Below, piece after piece: positions 5,819 to 12,765 of a stretch of 13,070 nucleotides of DNA. Position numbers and translations under genes: made by a program. The notes beneath the pieces were generated by a model. That model saw only the letters and a list, made by a program, of their open reading frames with translations. It was not told the DNA's origin and searched no databases. The stretch lies in NCBI GenBank assembly GCA_011620705.1, contig WOYR01000044.1:1-13070 (forward strand). The letters run 5' to 3'. This DNA comes from Microbacteriaceae bacterium (GTDB lineage: Bacteria; Actinomycetota; Actinomycetes; Actinomycetales; Microbacteriaceae). How positions within the stretch are numbered: the first letter of the stretch is position 1; each line of letters begins with the position of its first letter.

Positions 5819-7306
5819 TCAGGCGCGCGGCGCCCGGTCCACCGTCCATTCGAGCTCCCCGAGTGCGTCGATGCCCCCCGTTTCGCCGGCGCGCCGACGG
5901 GCTTCGGCCAGCGCGCGCAGAAAGCTCTCGGACCAGTGCGTCACGTCGTTCTCGCGCACCCGCTTGCGCAGCGCCCGCATGCGCTTCCGCCGCTCGGCGC
6001 GAGGCATCTCGATGGCCCGCATCACGGCATCCTTCACCCCGTCGATGTCGTGCGGGTTGATGAGAAGCGCCGTGCGCAGCTCGTCGGAGGCTCCGGTGAA
6101 CTCGCTCAGCACGAGCACTCCGTCGTCGTCGAATCGGGCCGCGACGTACTCCTTGGCCACGAGGTTCATCCCGTCGCGCAATGCGGTGACCAGCAGCACA
6201 TCGGCGGCCACGTAGAGCGCGGCCATCTCCTCGCGCGGGAAGCCGTGATGCAGGTAGCTCACCGCCTGGTGGCTGATCGTCCCGTAGTCGCCGTTGATCC
6301 TGCCGACCGTCTGCTCGATCTCGTCGCGCAACTGCCGATAGGTCTCGACGCGCTCACGGCTCGGGCTGGCCACCTGCACCAGCGTGACGTCCTCGACCTT
6401 GAGCCTGCCCTCCGCCAGCAGCTCGCCGAATGCCTTCAGCCGATGGCCGATCCCCTTGGTGTAGTCCAAGCGGTCGACGCCGAGCACGATCGTCTTCGGA
6501 TTGCCGAGGTCTTCGCGGATCTGCCGGGCACGCGCCTGCACCTCGGGGCTCCGCGCCAGGTGCTCGAAGCCTGCGACGTCGATGGAGATCGGGAACGCTC
6601 GGGCGATCACCCGCCGCGCAGGGTGGGCTCCGCGGTGCGGGACCTCGATCACCGGGCTCTTCGTGGAGTAGCCGAGGAGGCGGCGCACGGCGCGCGAGAA
6701 GTTGCCGGCATCCGCCACCCGCTGGAAGCCGATCACGTCGGCGCCGAGCAGCCCCTCGATGATCTGCACGCGCCACGGCAGCTGCGAGAAGATCCCGTAC
6801 GCCGGGAACGGGATGTGGTTGAAGAAGCCGATCGTGAGATCGGGGCGGGCCTGGCGCAGCATCCTGGGCACCAGCTGCAACTGGTAGTCGTGCACCCACA
6901 CCGTCGCCCCTTGGGAGGACACCGCCGCGATCGCATTGGCGAAGCGCTGGTTGACGCTCACGTAGCTGTCCCACCAGACCCGGTGGTAGTGGGGCGGAGC
7001 GATCACATCATGATAGAGCGGCCACAGGGTGTCATTGCAGAAGCCTTCGTAGAACTTCTCGAGGTCGTCTTCGCTCAGCTTGATCGGGACGATCCGGACG
7101 CCGTCCCAGTCGAACGGCTCCAGCTCGAGGTCCGCCTGACCGCCCCAGCCGACCCATGCGCCGTCGGCGTCACGCATGACCGGCTCGAGCGCCGTGACCA
7201 GCCCCCCGGGCGACCGGCGCCAACTGGCCGTTCCGTCATCGTCGATCACCCGATCGACGGGGAGGCGGTTCGAGGCGACGATGAAGTCGTATCGTTCATC
7301 GCTCAT
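5819..7306 (-). CDS. otsA: Alpha,alpha-trehalose-phosphate synthase (GT20)
   Basis: OtsA transfers glucose from a nucleotide sugar (UDP-glucose, or other donors in some actinobacteria) to glucose-6-phosphate. The 495 residues show the GT20 motifs in order: SNRLPVDR, RSPGGLVTAL, LWPLYHD, VHDYQLQLVP, FFNHIPFPAYGIF, GVDRLDYTKGI and ALRDGMNLVAKEYVAA, the last two holding the conserved donor- and phosphate-binding residues. The HIPFP block reads AYGIF where E. coli OtsA has a glutamate before IF; I believe this is a lineage variant, not a defect. The ATG at 7306 has a TAACGT box 6 nt upstream and no Shine-Dalgarno, fitting a leaderless message. It is the first gene of otsA-otsB and is divergent from the TIM-barrel gene at 7426. 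Trehalose here probably serves in stress protection or carbon storage. Confidence 0.96.
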   Translation of the reverse strand: MSDERYDFIVASNRLPVDRVIDDDGTASWRRSPGGLVTALEPVMRDADGAWVGWGGQADLELEPFDWDGVRIVPIKLSEDDLEKFYEGFCNDTLWPLYHDVIAPPHYHRVWWDSYVSVNQRFANAIAAVSSQGATVWVHDYQLQLVPRMLRQARPDLTIGFFNHIPFPAYGIFSQLPWRVQIIEGLLGADVIGFQRVADAGNFSRAVRRLLGYSTKSPVIEVPHRGAHPARRVIARAFPISIDVAGFEHLARSPEVQARARQIREDLGNPKTIVLGVDRLDYTKGIGHRLKAFGELLAEGRLKVEDVTLVQVASPSRERVETYRQLRDEIEQTVGRINGDYGTISHQAVSYLHHGFPREEMAALYVAADVLLVTALRDGMNLVAKEYVAARFDDDGVLVLSEFTGASDELRTALLINPHDIDGVKDAVMRAIEMPRAERRKRMRALRKRVRENDVTHWSESFLRALAEARRRAGETGGIDALGELEWTVDRAPRA

Positions 7307-7312
7307 CGCTTC

Positions 7313-7318
7313 ACGTTA
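7313..7318 (-). promoter_or_regulatory. Putative -10 box of a leaderless otsA promoter
   Basis: On the minus strand TAACGT (TANNNT) is followed by 6 nt and the otsA ATG. A possible -35, GTGATC, lies 17 nt upstream, matching TTGACA at three of six positions. The missing Shine-Dalgarno supports a leaderless start. It shares a 119-bp region with the opposite promoter of the gene at 7426. Confidence 0.5.
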
Positions 7319-7412
7319 TCAGTCGCAATGGTGAGGATCACCGGCTCCGGACTGGGGGTGGCTCTCCATCCGGAGTTCCTGAGACTGTCATACTCCAGAC
7401 ACATCCGCGCGT

Positions 7413-7418
7413 TAGATT
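7413..7418 (+). promoter_or_regulatory. Putative -10 box of a leaderless promoter for the TIM-barrel gene
   Basis: TAGATT (TANNNT) lies 7 nt before the ATG at 7426, and no Shine-Dalgarno is present in the local sequence GTTAGATTTGAGCAA. The surroundings are AT-rich for this window. No convincing -35 is seen. The spacing suits transcription starting at the A of the ATG. Confidence 0.5.
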
Positions 7419-7425
7419 TGAGCAA

Positions 7426-8316
7426 ATGATCGCCATCGGCATGAGCACCACCTGCGTCTTCCCGGCATCCGTCGACAAGGCCTTCGGGCTCGCGCGCCAG
7501 GCCGGCTTCGACGGCATGGAGATCATGGTCACCAACGACCCGGTGAGCCAGGACCCGATCGCGCTGCGCGAGTTGAGCGAGAAGTACAGCCTGCCGATCC
7601 TGTCGATCCACGCGCCCACGCTGTTTCTCACCACCTTCGTCTGGGGCCGCGACCCGGCCGTCAAATTGCGCCGCTCGGCCGAGTTGGCCGTCGCGGTCGG
7701 CGCCCCGAGCGTCGTCGTGCACCCGCCGTTCCGCTGGCAGTCCGGATACGCCGAGAACTTCGTGCGCATCGTCGCCGAGACCCAGAGCCAGACCGGCATC
7801 GAGATCTGCGTCGAGAACATGTTCCCGTGGAAGGTCGGCGGCAAGCAGCTCAAGGCGTACGCTCCGAGCCCCGATCCGCTGGATATGAACCCGGATGCCA
7901 TGACGCTCGACTTCTCGCACGCCTCGCTCACCGGCCGCGACTCCCTCGAGTACGCGATGGCGATGGGCGACCGCTTGCGCCACGTCCACCTCTGCGACGG
8001 GAGCAGGTCGGTCGACGAGGGCAACATGTTCGATGAGCACCTCGTGCCCGGCTACGGCAACCAGCCGGTCGCCGAGACCCTCACCTGGCTCGCCGAGAAC
8101 CACTGGGCCGGCAACGTCGTCGCCGAGGTCAGCCTGCACAGGATCCGCGACGACAAGGTCAAGCTCCGGATGCTGAAGGAGACCGTCGCCTTCGCGAAGC
8201 TCTACCTCGGCCAGGAGCACGAGGAGCGCGAGCCCCTCGTCGTCGGCGGAGCCAAGCCCCGCCAGCAGCGCAAGGCGTCCCGCCGCAACCTGCGGTCGGC
8301 GCGCTCCTCCGACTGA
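7426..8316 (+). CDS. Sugar phosphate isomerase/epimerase-like TIM-barrel protein
   Basis: A 296-residue member of the xylose-isomerase-like / AP-endonuclease-2 TIM-barrel superfamily, which includes sugar epimerases and IolE/IolI-type inositol enzymes. Likely metal or active-site residues lie at barrel strand ends: E32 (GMEIMV), H62 (SIHAP), H99 (VVHPPF), E130 (CVENM), D162 and H165 (LDFSHAS), H188 (HVHLCDG), H205 followed by LVPGYG, and E234 (VAEVSLHRI). The last 25 or so residues form a basic, probably unstructured tail (KPRQQRKASRRNLRSARS) outside the fold. It has its own putative leaderless promoter and is divergent from otsA, so a shared role in sugar metabolism is possible but unproven. 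The substrate cannot be read from the sequence; endonuclease IV is less likely because the signature motifs differ. Confidence 0.85.
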   Translation: MIAIGMSTTCVFPASVDKAFGLARQAGFDGMEIMVTNDPVSQDPIALRELSEKYSLPILSIHAPTLFLTTFVWGRDPAVKLRRSAELAVAVGAPSVVVHPPFRWQSGYAENFVRIVAETQSQTGIEICVENMFPWKVGGKQLKAYAPSPDPLDMNPDAMTLDFSHASLTGRDSLEYAMAMGDRLRHVHLCDGSRSVDEGNMFDEHLVPGYGNQPVAETLTWLAENHWAGNVVAEVSLHRIRDDKVKLRMLKETVAFAKLYLGQEHEEREPLVVGGAKPRQQRKASRRNLRSARSSD

Positions 8317-8340
8317 ACCCGGGATGCCGCGACCACGCGC

Positions 8341-8398
8341 CTTGAGGTGACGCGAATGGCGGCTGCAGAGGCCTCGCAACCCGCCATTTGCGACATTT
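8341..8398. repeat. Dispersed palindromic element, copy 2 (inverted relative to copy 1)
   Basis: The reverse complement of this stretch aligns without gaps to the element at 3992-4049. It shares AATGGCGGGTTGCG and CGCCATTCG with an equal 13-nt variable centre between them. Its own arms, TGACGCGAATGGCGG (8348-8362) and CCGCCATTTGCGACA (8381-8395), pair at 13 of 15 positions. It lies 24 nt after the stop of the TIM-barrel gene and could act as a transcript-end hairpin there, but no T-tract follows. Confidence 0.75.
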
Positions 8399-8447
8399 CG
8401 CGAGGATGCAGTGTGCGGCATTTCGCGAAGGTCGCGAGGGTGCAGTG
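8391..8447. repeat. Imperfect tandem direct repeat, two units
   Basis: Two units follow each other next to palindrome copy 2. CATTTCGCGA occurs at 8394-8403 and again at 8419-8428, and GCGAGGATGCAGTG at 8400-8413 recurs as GCGAGGGTGCAGTG at 8434-8447, with a short GCGAAGGTC-like expansion in the second unit. The function is unknown; it precedes the small gene at 8518. Confidence 0.6.
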
Positions 8448-8517
8448 CGGGCGAACACCGCCCGCACGCCCCACGGCCGCACGGTACCGTGGAACGCGAC
8501 CCACCTTGGAGGATCCA

Positions 8518-8703
8518 ATGCGCAAGTTCCTGTTCAGCCCCGGTGTCTGGAGTGCCGTCTTCGGCGGCGTCGGCGTCGCCCGAACGGCGAAGAACGGCCC
8601 TCGCGACTGGCGCCTGATCCTGCAAGTGGTCGTCTGGGGGGCGACCGTGGTCCTCGCGGTCGACGCGGTCCGCCAGCGCTCGCTCGAGTCGGAGGACTAC
8701 TGA
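8518..8703 (+). CDS. Small hypothetical protein with one hydrophobic segment
   Basis: I do not recognise this 61-residue protein. It begins MRKFLFSPGVWSAVFGGVGV and carries a hydrophobic stretch (LILQVVVWGATVVLAVDAV, about residues 31-49) that could span the membrane once, ending in a short acidic tail (LESEDY). The start is well supported: GGAGGA at 8508-8513 lies 4 nt before the ATG. The frame is open upstream to 8347, but that part is the repeat region and is not expected to be translated. A TACCGT at 8485-8490 could be a -10 box. The stop is 2 nt before the ATG of the next gene, so the two are probably cotranscribed. Confidence 0.75.
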   Translation: MRKFLFSPGVWSAVFGGVGVARTAKNGPRDWRLILQVVVWGATVVLAVDAVRQRSLESEDY

Positions 8704-8705
8704 TC

Positions 8706-9098
8706 ATGGTCGGCCCCATCGGACTCGGATTCGGCCCGGGGTTCGGCGCCGCCGGCCGCATCATGGGCGCGATCCTCGGCTTTCTCGGCACCCTGATCCT
8801 CTGCGCCATCGTGGTGGCGGTGCTGTTCTTCCTCATCCGCTTCCTGATCGTGGGGACCAGGGCGGCGCAGCTCTACATCGACGCCCACCGCCCCGCGGCG
8901 CCGGTTCAGCCCGCGGCGCCGACCGCGACCGCCACGCCGGTGACGACGGCGCCCGCGACGGCCACGCCGCCGGCCACCGCAACCGCTCCGACGGAACCTG
9001 CACCGCCCGCACCCGCACCACCCGCATCCCCACCGCCCGCACCCGCTGCGAAGCCGCGCGCGCGCAAGACGCCGCCGAGGCCCGAGCCGCAGGGCTAG
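8706..9098 (+). CDS. Hypothetical membrane protein with Ala/Pro/Thr-rich tail
   Basis: I do not recognise a family. The 130-residue protein has a glycine-rich N-terminus (MVGPIGLGFGPGFGAAGRIM), a strong membrane segment at about 20-48 (GAILGFLGTLILCAIVVAVL then FFLIRFLIV), a short linker (TRAAQLYIDAHRP) and then roughly 70 residues made almost wholly of Ala, Pro and Thr with a basic end (KPRARKTPPRPEPQG). The start is supported by GGAGGA at 8691-8696, 9 nt before the ATG and inside the end of the preceding gene. The tail is low-complexity and probably extended. The stop shares a CTAG with the convergent regulator gene, a 4-nt overlap. A membrane-anchored linker or envelope protein is possible, but no function can be assigned. 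Confidence 0.75.
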   Translation: MVGPIGLGFGPGFGAAGRIMGAILGFLGTLILCAIVVAVLFFLIRFLIVGTRAAQLYIDAHRPAAPVQPAAPTATATPVTTAPATATPPATATAPTEPAPPAPAPPASPPPAPAAKPRARKTPPRPEPQG

Positions 9099-9814
9099 AG
9101 CAGGAAGCCGCGCAGCAGGGCCCCCGACCCGTCGAGGTGCTCGCGCATGGCCCCGGCCGCGCCTTCCACGTCGCCGGCCAGGATCGCCATGACGATCGCC
9201 TCGTGCTGGCGGTTCGAGTGCTCGATGTTGCGCGGCAGCAGCGGGAAGCTGTCGAGCAGCTCGTTGACCCGGCTGCGGTTGTCGGCCAGCAAGGTCACCA
9301 GGGACGGCACGCCCACCACCTCGCCGATCGTGAGGTGCAGCCGCGAGTCCAGGCGGCGGTAGTCGGCCGGTCCGGATGCCGCGGCCTCCCCCAGCCGCGA
9401 CCACAGCGCAGCGCGTTCCGCCGCGTCGAGGCTGCGCGCGGCGGCGGCCCGAGCTGCACCCACCTCGAGGATGCCCCGCAACCCGAGGACGTCGTCCAGC
9501 TCGGCCGCCGACGGCGGCGCTGCCAGGCTCCCGGACGGCACGGGCAGGGGGTCGCTCACGAAGGTGCCGCCATAGCGGCCTCGGCGCGGGGCGAGGTAGC
9601 CGGTGTCCGCCAGCTCGCGGATCGCCTCGCGCACCGTGTCGCGGCTCACCGAGAAGCGCAGCGCGAGTTCGCGTTCGGAGGGCAGCGCCTGCCCGGGCGC
9701 GACCACCCCGAGGCGGATGGTCTGCATCAGGCGCGCGACCGTGTCCTCGAGGGCATTGCCGCTGCGCACCGGGCGGTAGACCGCTTCGTCGACCAAGCTG
9801 GCGCGAGGCTCCAC
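9095..9814 (-). CDS. GntR-family regulator with FCD domain (FadR subfamily)
   Basis: A one-component transcription factor of 239 residues from the GTG at 9814. The winged helix lies at about 21-86 (VYRPVRSGNALEDTVARL near its start, then SERELALRFSVSRDTVREAI with the recognition helix). A C-terminal FCD ligand-binding domain follows from about 106, with the four usual metal-ligand positions D156, H160, H204 and H226. The frame also has an ATG at 9841, giving 248 residues and a 17-nt overlap with the SDR gene. I prefer the GTG because GAGGGA lies 6 nt before it and overlaps the SDR stop, while the ATG has no such site. As the last gene of the catabolic cluster it probably regulates that cluster in response to a small organic acid or amine derivative. 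Its operator is not identified here. Confidence 0.88.
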   Translation of the reverse strand: MEPRASLVDEAVYRPVRSGNALEDTVARLMQTIRLGVVAPGQALPSERELALRFSVSRDTVREAIRELADTGYLAPRRGRYGGTFVSDPLPVPSGSLAAPPSAAELDDVLGLRGILEVGAARAAAARSLDAAERAALWSRLGEAAASGPADYRRLDSRLHLTIGEVVGVPSLVTLLADNRSRVNELLDSFPLLPRNIEHSNRQHEAIVMAILAGDVEGAAGAMREHLDGSGALLRGFLL

Positions 9815-9820
9815 CGCCGA

Positions 9821-9826
9821 TCCCTC
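9821..9826 (-). promoter_or_regulatory. Shine-Dalgarno supporting a GTG start of the GntR regulator
   Basis: GAGGGA on the minus strand, 6 nt before the GTG at 9814-9812. It overlaps the TGA of the upstream SDR gene (9827-9825), an arrangement that suggests coupled translation. The SDR gene's own AGGAG overlaps the ALDH stop in the same manner. Confidence 0.5.
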
Positions 9827-10613
9827 AGAGCGGGGTGACATAGGCCGCGCTGATCCCGCCGTCGACGAGGAAGGTCGAGGCCGTGATGAAGCGGGCGTCG
9901 TCGCTGGCGAGGAACGCCACGGCCGCCGCGAGCTCCTCCGGCTCGGCGAAGCGGCCGAGCGGCACGTGGATCAGCCGCCGCGCGGCGCGCTCCGGATCCT
10001 TGGCGAACAGCTCCTTGAGCAGCGGCGTGTTCACCGGCCCCGGGCAGAGCGCGTTCACCCGGATGCCCTGCCGCGCGAACTGCACGCCCAGTTCCCGGGT
10101 CATCGCGAGCACGCCGCCTTTGGATGCCGTGTAGGAGATCTGCGAGGTCGCGGAGCCGAGCACCGCGACGAAGGATGCCGTGTTGATGATCGATCCTGTG
10201 CCGGCCGGCACCATGTGCCGCAGCGCGGCCCGGGAGCAGAGGTAGACGCTGGTCAGGTTCACGAGCTGCACCCGGTCCCAGGCGTCGAGCTCGGTGGTCT
10301 CGATCGAGTCGTCGTCGGGCGGCGAGATCCCGGCGTTGTTGAAGGCGATGTCGACAGAGCCGTAGCTCGAGGCGGCGGTGTCGAACAGGGCGTCCACCTG
10401 CTCCTTGTCGCTCACGTCGACCTTCACGAACAGGCCGTCGACCGACTCGGCAGCGGCCTGGCCGGCTGCCGGGTCGACATCCCCGATCACGACCGTCGCG
10501 CCCTCTGCGGCGAAGCGCCTCGCCGTGGCGAGGCCGATGCCGCTGGCTCCGCCGGTGATGACGGCGACCTTCCCGGCGAGGCGCTGGGTGAGGTCGATCG
10601 GGGTGATGGGCAT
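9825..10613 (-). CDS. Short-chain dehydrogenase/reductase (SDR)
   Basis: A 262-residue classical SDR that uses NAD(P)(H) to interconvert an alcohol and a carbonyl. It shows the nucleotide-binding TGGASGIG (20-27), NNAG (92-95), catalytic S147 in NTAS, Y161 and K165 in YTASK, and the PGPVNTP loop near 191-197. D45 after the second strand (VVIGDVD) suggests a preference for NAD(H). The start at 10613 has AGGAG 11 nt upstream, overlapping the ALDH stop, and the ALDH gene ends 14 nt before it. Annotation pipelines would probably call it 3-oxoacyl-ACP reductase, but its place after an aldehyde dehydrogenase and a gamma-glutamyl hydrolase argues for oxidation of a hydroxyl group on a gamma-glutamylated amine. 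This is the position of Rv2857c in the M. tuberculosis block. The substrate is inferred. Confidence 0.92.
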   Translation of the reverse strand: MPITPIDLTQRLAGKVAVITGGASGIGLATARRFAAEGATVVIGDVDPAAGQAAAESVDGLFVKVDVSDKEQVDALFDTAASSYGSVDIAFNNAGISPPDDDSIETTELDAWDRVQLVNLTSVYLCSRAALRHMVPAGTGSIINTASFVAVLGSATSQISYTASKGGVLAMTRELGVQFARQGIRVNALCPGPVNTPLLKELFAKDPERAARRLIHVPLGRFAEPEELAAAVAFLASDDARFITASTFLVDGGISAAYVTPL

Positions 10614-10627
10614 GAGGGGCTGCGCTC

Positions 10628-11989
10628 CTAGCTGGCGAAGAAGACGTTCTTGGTGTCGGTGAAGGCGAGGGCGGCGTCCGGGCCCAGCTCGCGGCCGAGG
10701 CCGCTCTGCTTGGCCCCGCCGAAGGGGGTCGTGTAGCGCACCGAGGAGTGCGAGTTGACCGAGAGGGTGCCCGACTCGATGCCGCGTGCGACGCGGATGG
10801 CGCGCCCGAGGTCGTTGGTCCAGATCGAGCCGGACAGCCCGTACACGCTGTCGTTCGCAAGCCGGATGGCGTCGGCCTCGTCGTCGAAGGGGAGCACGCT
10901 CACCACAGGGCCGAAGATCTCCTCGACGGACACGCGGTCGGTGCGGGACTCGGGCAGCAGCACGGTCGGCGGCATCCAGTAGCCGGGGCCGCTGGGTGCC
11001 GAGCCGGTGAACGCGACCCGGGTGCCGTCGTCGAGGAAGCTCTGCACGCTGTCGAAATGAGCCTTCGAGACCAGGGGGCCCATCTCGGTGCCCTCCTCGC
11101 CGGGCCGGCCGACCTTGACGGCCTTCACAGCGGGCTCGAGCAGCTCGAGGAACTTCTCGAGCACGCTCCGCTGCACCAGGATGCGGCTGCGCGCGCAGCA
11201 GTCCTGCCCGGCGTTGTCGAACACCGCGCCCGGTGCCGAGGCGGCTGCTCCCTCGAGGTCGGAGTCCGCGAAGATCACGTTGGCGCTCTTGCCGCCGAGC
11301 TCGAGAGTGACCGGCTTGACCTGGCGAGCGCATCCGGCCGCCACCTGCTTGCCCACCGCGGTCGACCCGGTGAAGACCACCTTCCGCACCTGCTCGTGGG
11401 TGACGAAGCGCTCCCCCACGACCGAGCCGCGACCCGGCAGCACCTGGAAGAGCCCATCGGGCAGTCCGGATTCGAGGCCGAGCTCGCCGAGGCGGATCGC
11501 GGTGAGCGGGGTCCAGTCCGCCGGCTTCAGCAGCACGGCGTTGCCCGCCGCGAGCGCGGGCGCGAAGCCCCAGGACGCGATCGTCATCGGGAAGTTCCAC
11601 GGCACGATCACCCCGACCACGCCGAGCGGCTCGTGGAAGGTCACGTCGATGCCGCCCGCCACCGGGATCTGGGCGCCGATCATCCGTTCGGGCGCGCCGG
11701 CGTAGTAGTCGAGCACGTCGCGGACATGGCCGGCCTCCCAGCGAGCCGAGCCGATCGGATGCCCGGAGTTGCGCACCTCGAGGGCGGCGAGCTCCTCGAC
11801 GGCCCCGTCGACGGCGGCCGCGAAGCGCCGCAGGGCTTTCGCGCGATCAGCGGGAGCCAGCGCCGACCAGCGCGCCTGGGCCGCGACTGCACGCGCGACC
11901 GCGGCATCCACCTCCTCGAGCGAGGTGTGCACCACCTCGCCGATGACGGTCTCGTCCGACGGGTTGATCAGGGTGGTCGTGCTCCTCAT
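10628..11989 (-). CDS. NAD(P)-dependent aldehyde dehydrogenase (AldC/PuuC-like)
   Basis: Oxidises an aldehyde to a carboxylate. The 453 residues, slightly shorter than the common 480-500, show PWNFPM with N132, LLKPADWTP with K155, FTGSTAVGK (206-214), LELGGKSAN with general base E230, and the nucleophile region NAGQDCCARSR, where C264 is in the GQxC position and C265 follows. EEIFGPVVSVLPF and PFGGAKQSGLGRE complete the family pattern. The ATG at 11989 overlaps the amidotransferase stop by four bases (ATGA), and GGGAG lies 8 nt upstream. By context it should act on a gamma-glutamyl-amino-aldehyde, as PuuC does in putrescine catabolism; the matching M. tuberculosis gene is aldC (Rv2858c). The true substrate is not shown by the sequence. 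Confidence 0.94.
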   Translation of the reverse strand: MRSTTTLINPSDETVIGEVVHTSLEEVDAAVARAVAAQARWSALAPADRAKALRRFAAAVDGAVEELAALEVRNSGHPIGSARWEAGHVRDVLDYYAGAPERMIGAQIPVAGGIDVTFHEPLGVVGVIVPWNFPMTIASWGFAPALAAGNAVLLKPADWTPLTAIRLGELGLESGLPDGLFQVLPGRGSVVGERFVTHEQVRKVVFTGSTAVGKQVAAGCARQVKPVTLELGGKSANVIFADSDLEGAAASAPGAVFDNAGQDCCARSRILVQRSVLEKFLELLEPAVKAVKVGRPGEEGTEMGPLVSKAHFDSVQSFLDDGTRVAFTGSAPSGPGYWMPPTVLLPESRTDRVSVEEIFGPVVSVLPFDDEADAIRLANDSVYGLSGSIWTNDLGRAIRVARGIESGTLSVNSHSSVRYTTPFGGAKQSGLGRELGPDAALAFTDTKNVFFAS

Positions 11990-12714
11990 GCGTGCAGCTC
12001 CCGATAGGCGCTCGCGGCCTCGACGAGGCTCTCGAACAGCCGGGCGTCGTCGGCGGCGTCCTCCTCAGGATGCCATTGCACCCCGACCCCGAACGGCACG
12101 TCCTCCAACTCGACCGCCTGCACGATCCCGTCTGCGGACTGCGCGGTCACCCGCAGCCCGGAGCCGACCTCGTCGATCGCCTGATGGTGGTAGCTCTGCA
12201 CGGCGTGCGAGCCCTCTCCGATCACCGCGGCGATGCGGGAGCCGGGGTGCACCTGCACCTCGTTGACGGCGAACTCGCCGTTGCCTCTCCGGAACCGGTC
12301 GTCGCCGACCACGTCGGGCAGGTGCTGGTGCAGGGTGCCGCCATGCAGCACATTGAGCACCTGGATGCCGCGGCAGATCGCCAGGAACGGGACCTCCGCC
12401 GCGATCGCCGCGCTCAGCAGCGCGTCGTCCCAGTCATCGCGCAGCGCACTCGGCCGGTCGTTCTCCGGGTGCGCCGCCGCGCCGTAGCGCGCCGCGTCGA
12501 CATCCTGCCCGCCGGCGATGATGAGGCCGTCCAGCCGGGCGAGCACCTGCCCGGCCACCCCGCCGGCGATCGGCTGCGGGGGCAGCAGCACGGGGATCCC
12601 GCCCGCCTTCTCGACGGCCGCGAAGTACACCTCGGGCAGGAACGCGGCCCGCACATCCCACACCCCGGTCTGCGCCCGCTGCAGATAGGTCGTGATCCCG
12701 ATGATGGGCTTCAC
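11986..12714 (-). CDS. Class I glutamine-amidotransferase-like gamma-glutamyl hydrolase (PuuD/peptidase C26 type)
   Basis: Hydrolyses a gamma-glutamyl amide, releasing glutamate. The 242-residue protein has the fold's key residues: GGQDVDAARYG near 68-78, nucleophile C114 in AICRGIQVLNVLHGG, SYHHQAID near 174-181, and the catalytic pair H215 and E217 in GVQWHPEED. This is the gamma-Glu-GABA hydrolase family rather than a synthase-bound glutaminase domain. The start is a GTG at 12714; no ATG lies near the conserved MKPIIGITTY beginning, and only a weak Shine-Dalgarno is seen. It lies 51 nt after the glutamine synthetase-like gene and overlaps the ALDH start by four bases. In the proposed route it performs the last step, after the side chain has been oxidised to an acid. 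It corresponds to Rv2859c by gene order. Confidence 0.93.
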   Translation of the reverse strand: MKPIIGITTYLQRAQTGVWDVRAAFLPEVYFAAVEKAGGIPVLLPPQPIAGGVAGQVLARLDGLIIAGGQDVDAARYGAAAHPENDRPSALRDDWDDALLSAAIAAEVPFLAICRGIQVLNVLHGGTLHQHLPDVVGDDRFRRGNGEFAVNEVQVHPGSRIAAVIGEGSHAVQSYHHQAIDEVGSGLRVTAQSADGIVQAVELEDVPFGVGVQWHPEEDAADDARLFESLVEAASAYRELHA

Positions 12715-12765
12715 GCGGCCACCCGCCGATGCGCCGGCTCCGTCGAAGCGCCGGCCGCCCCGTGA

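Noticed and set aside
8347..8517. Upstream extension of the small gene at 8518
   Set aside because: It encodes the palindrome and tandem repeat region, and GGAGGA sits directly before the ATG at 8518.
8882..9090. Possible CRISPR or tandem repeat array
   Set aside because: The repetitive look comes from GCG, CCG and ACC codons for the Ala/Pro/Thr tail; there are no regular repeat and spacer units.
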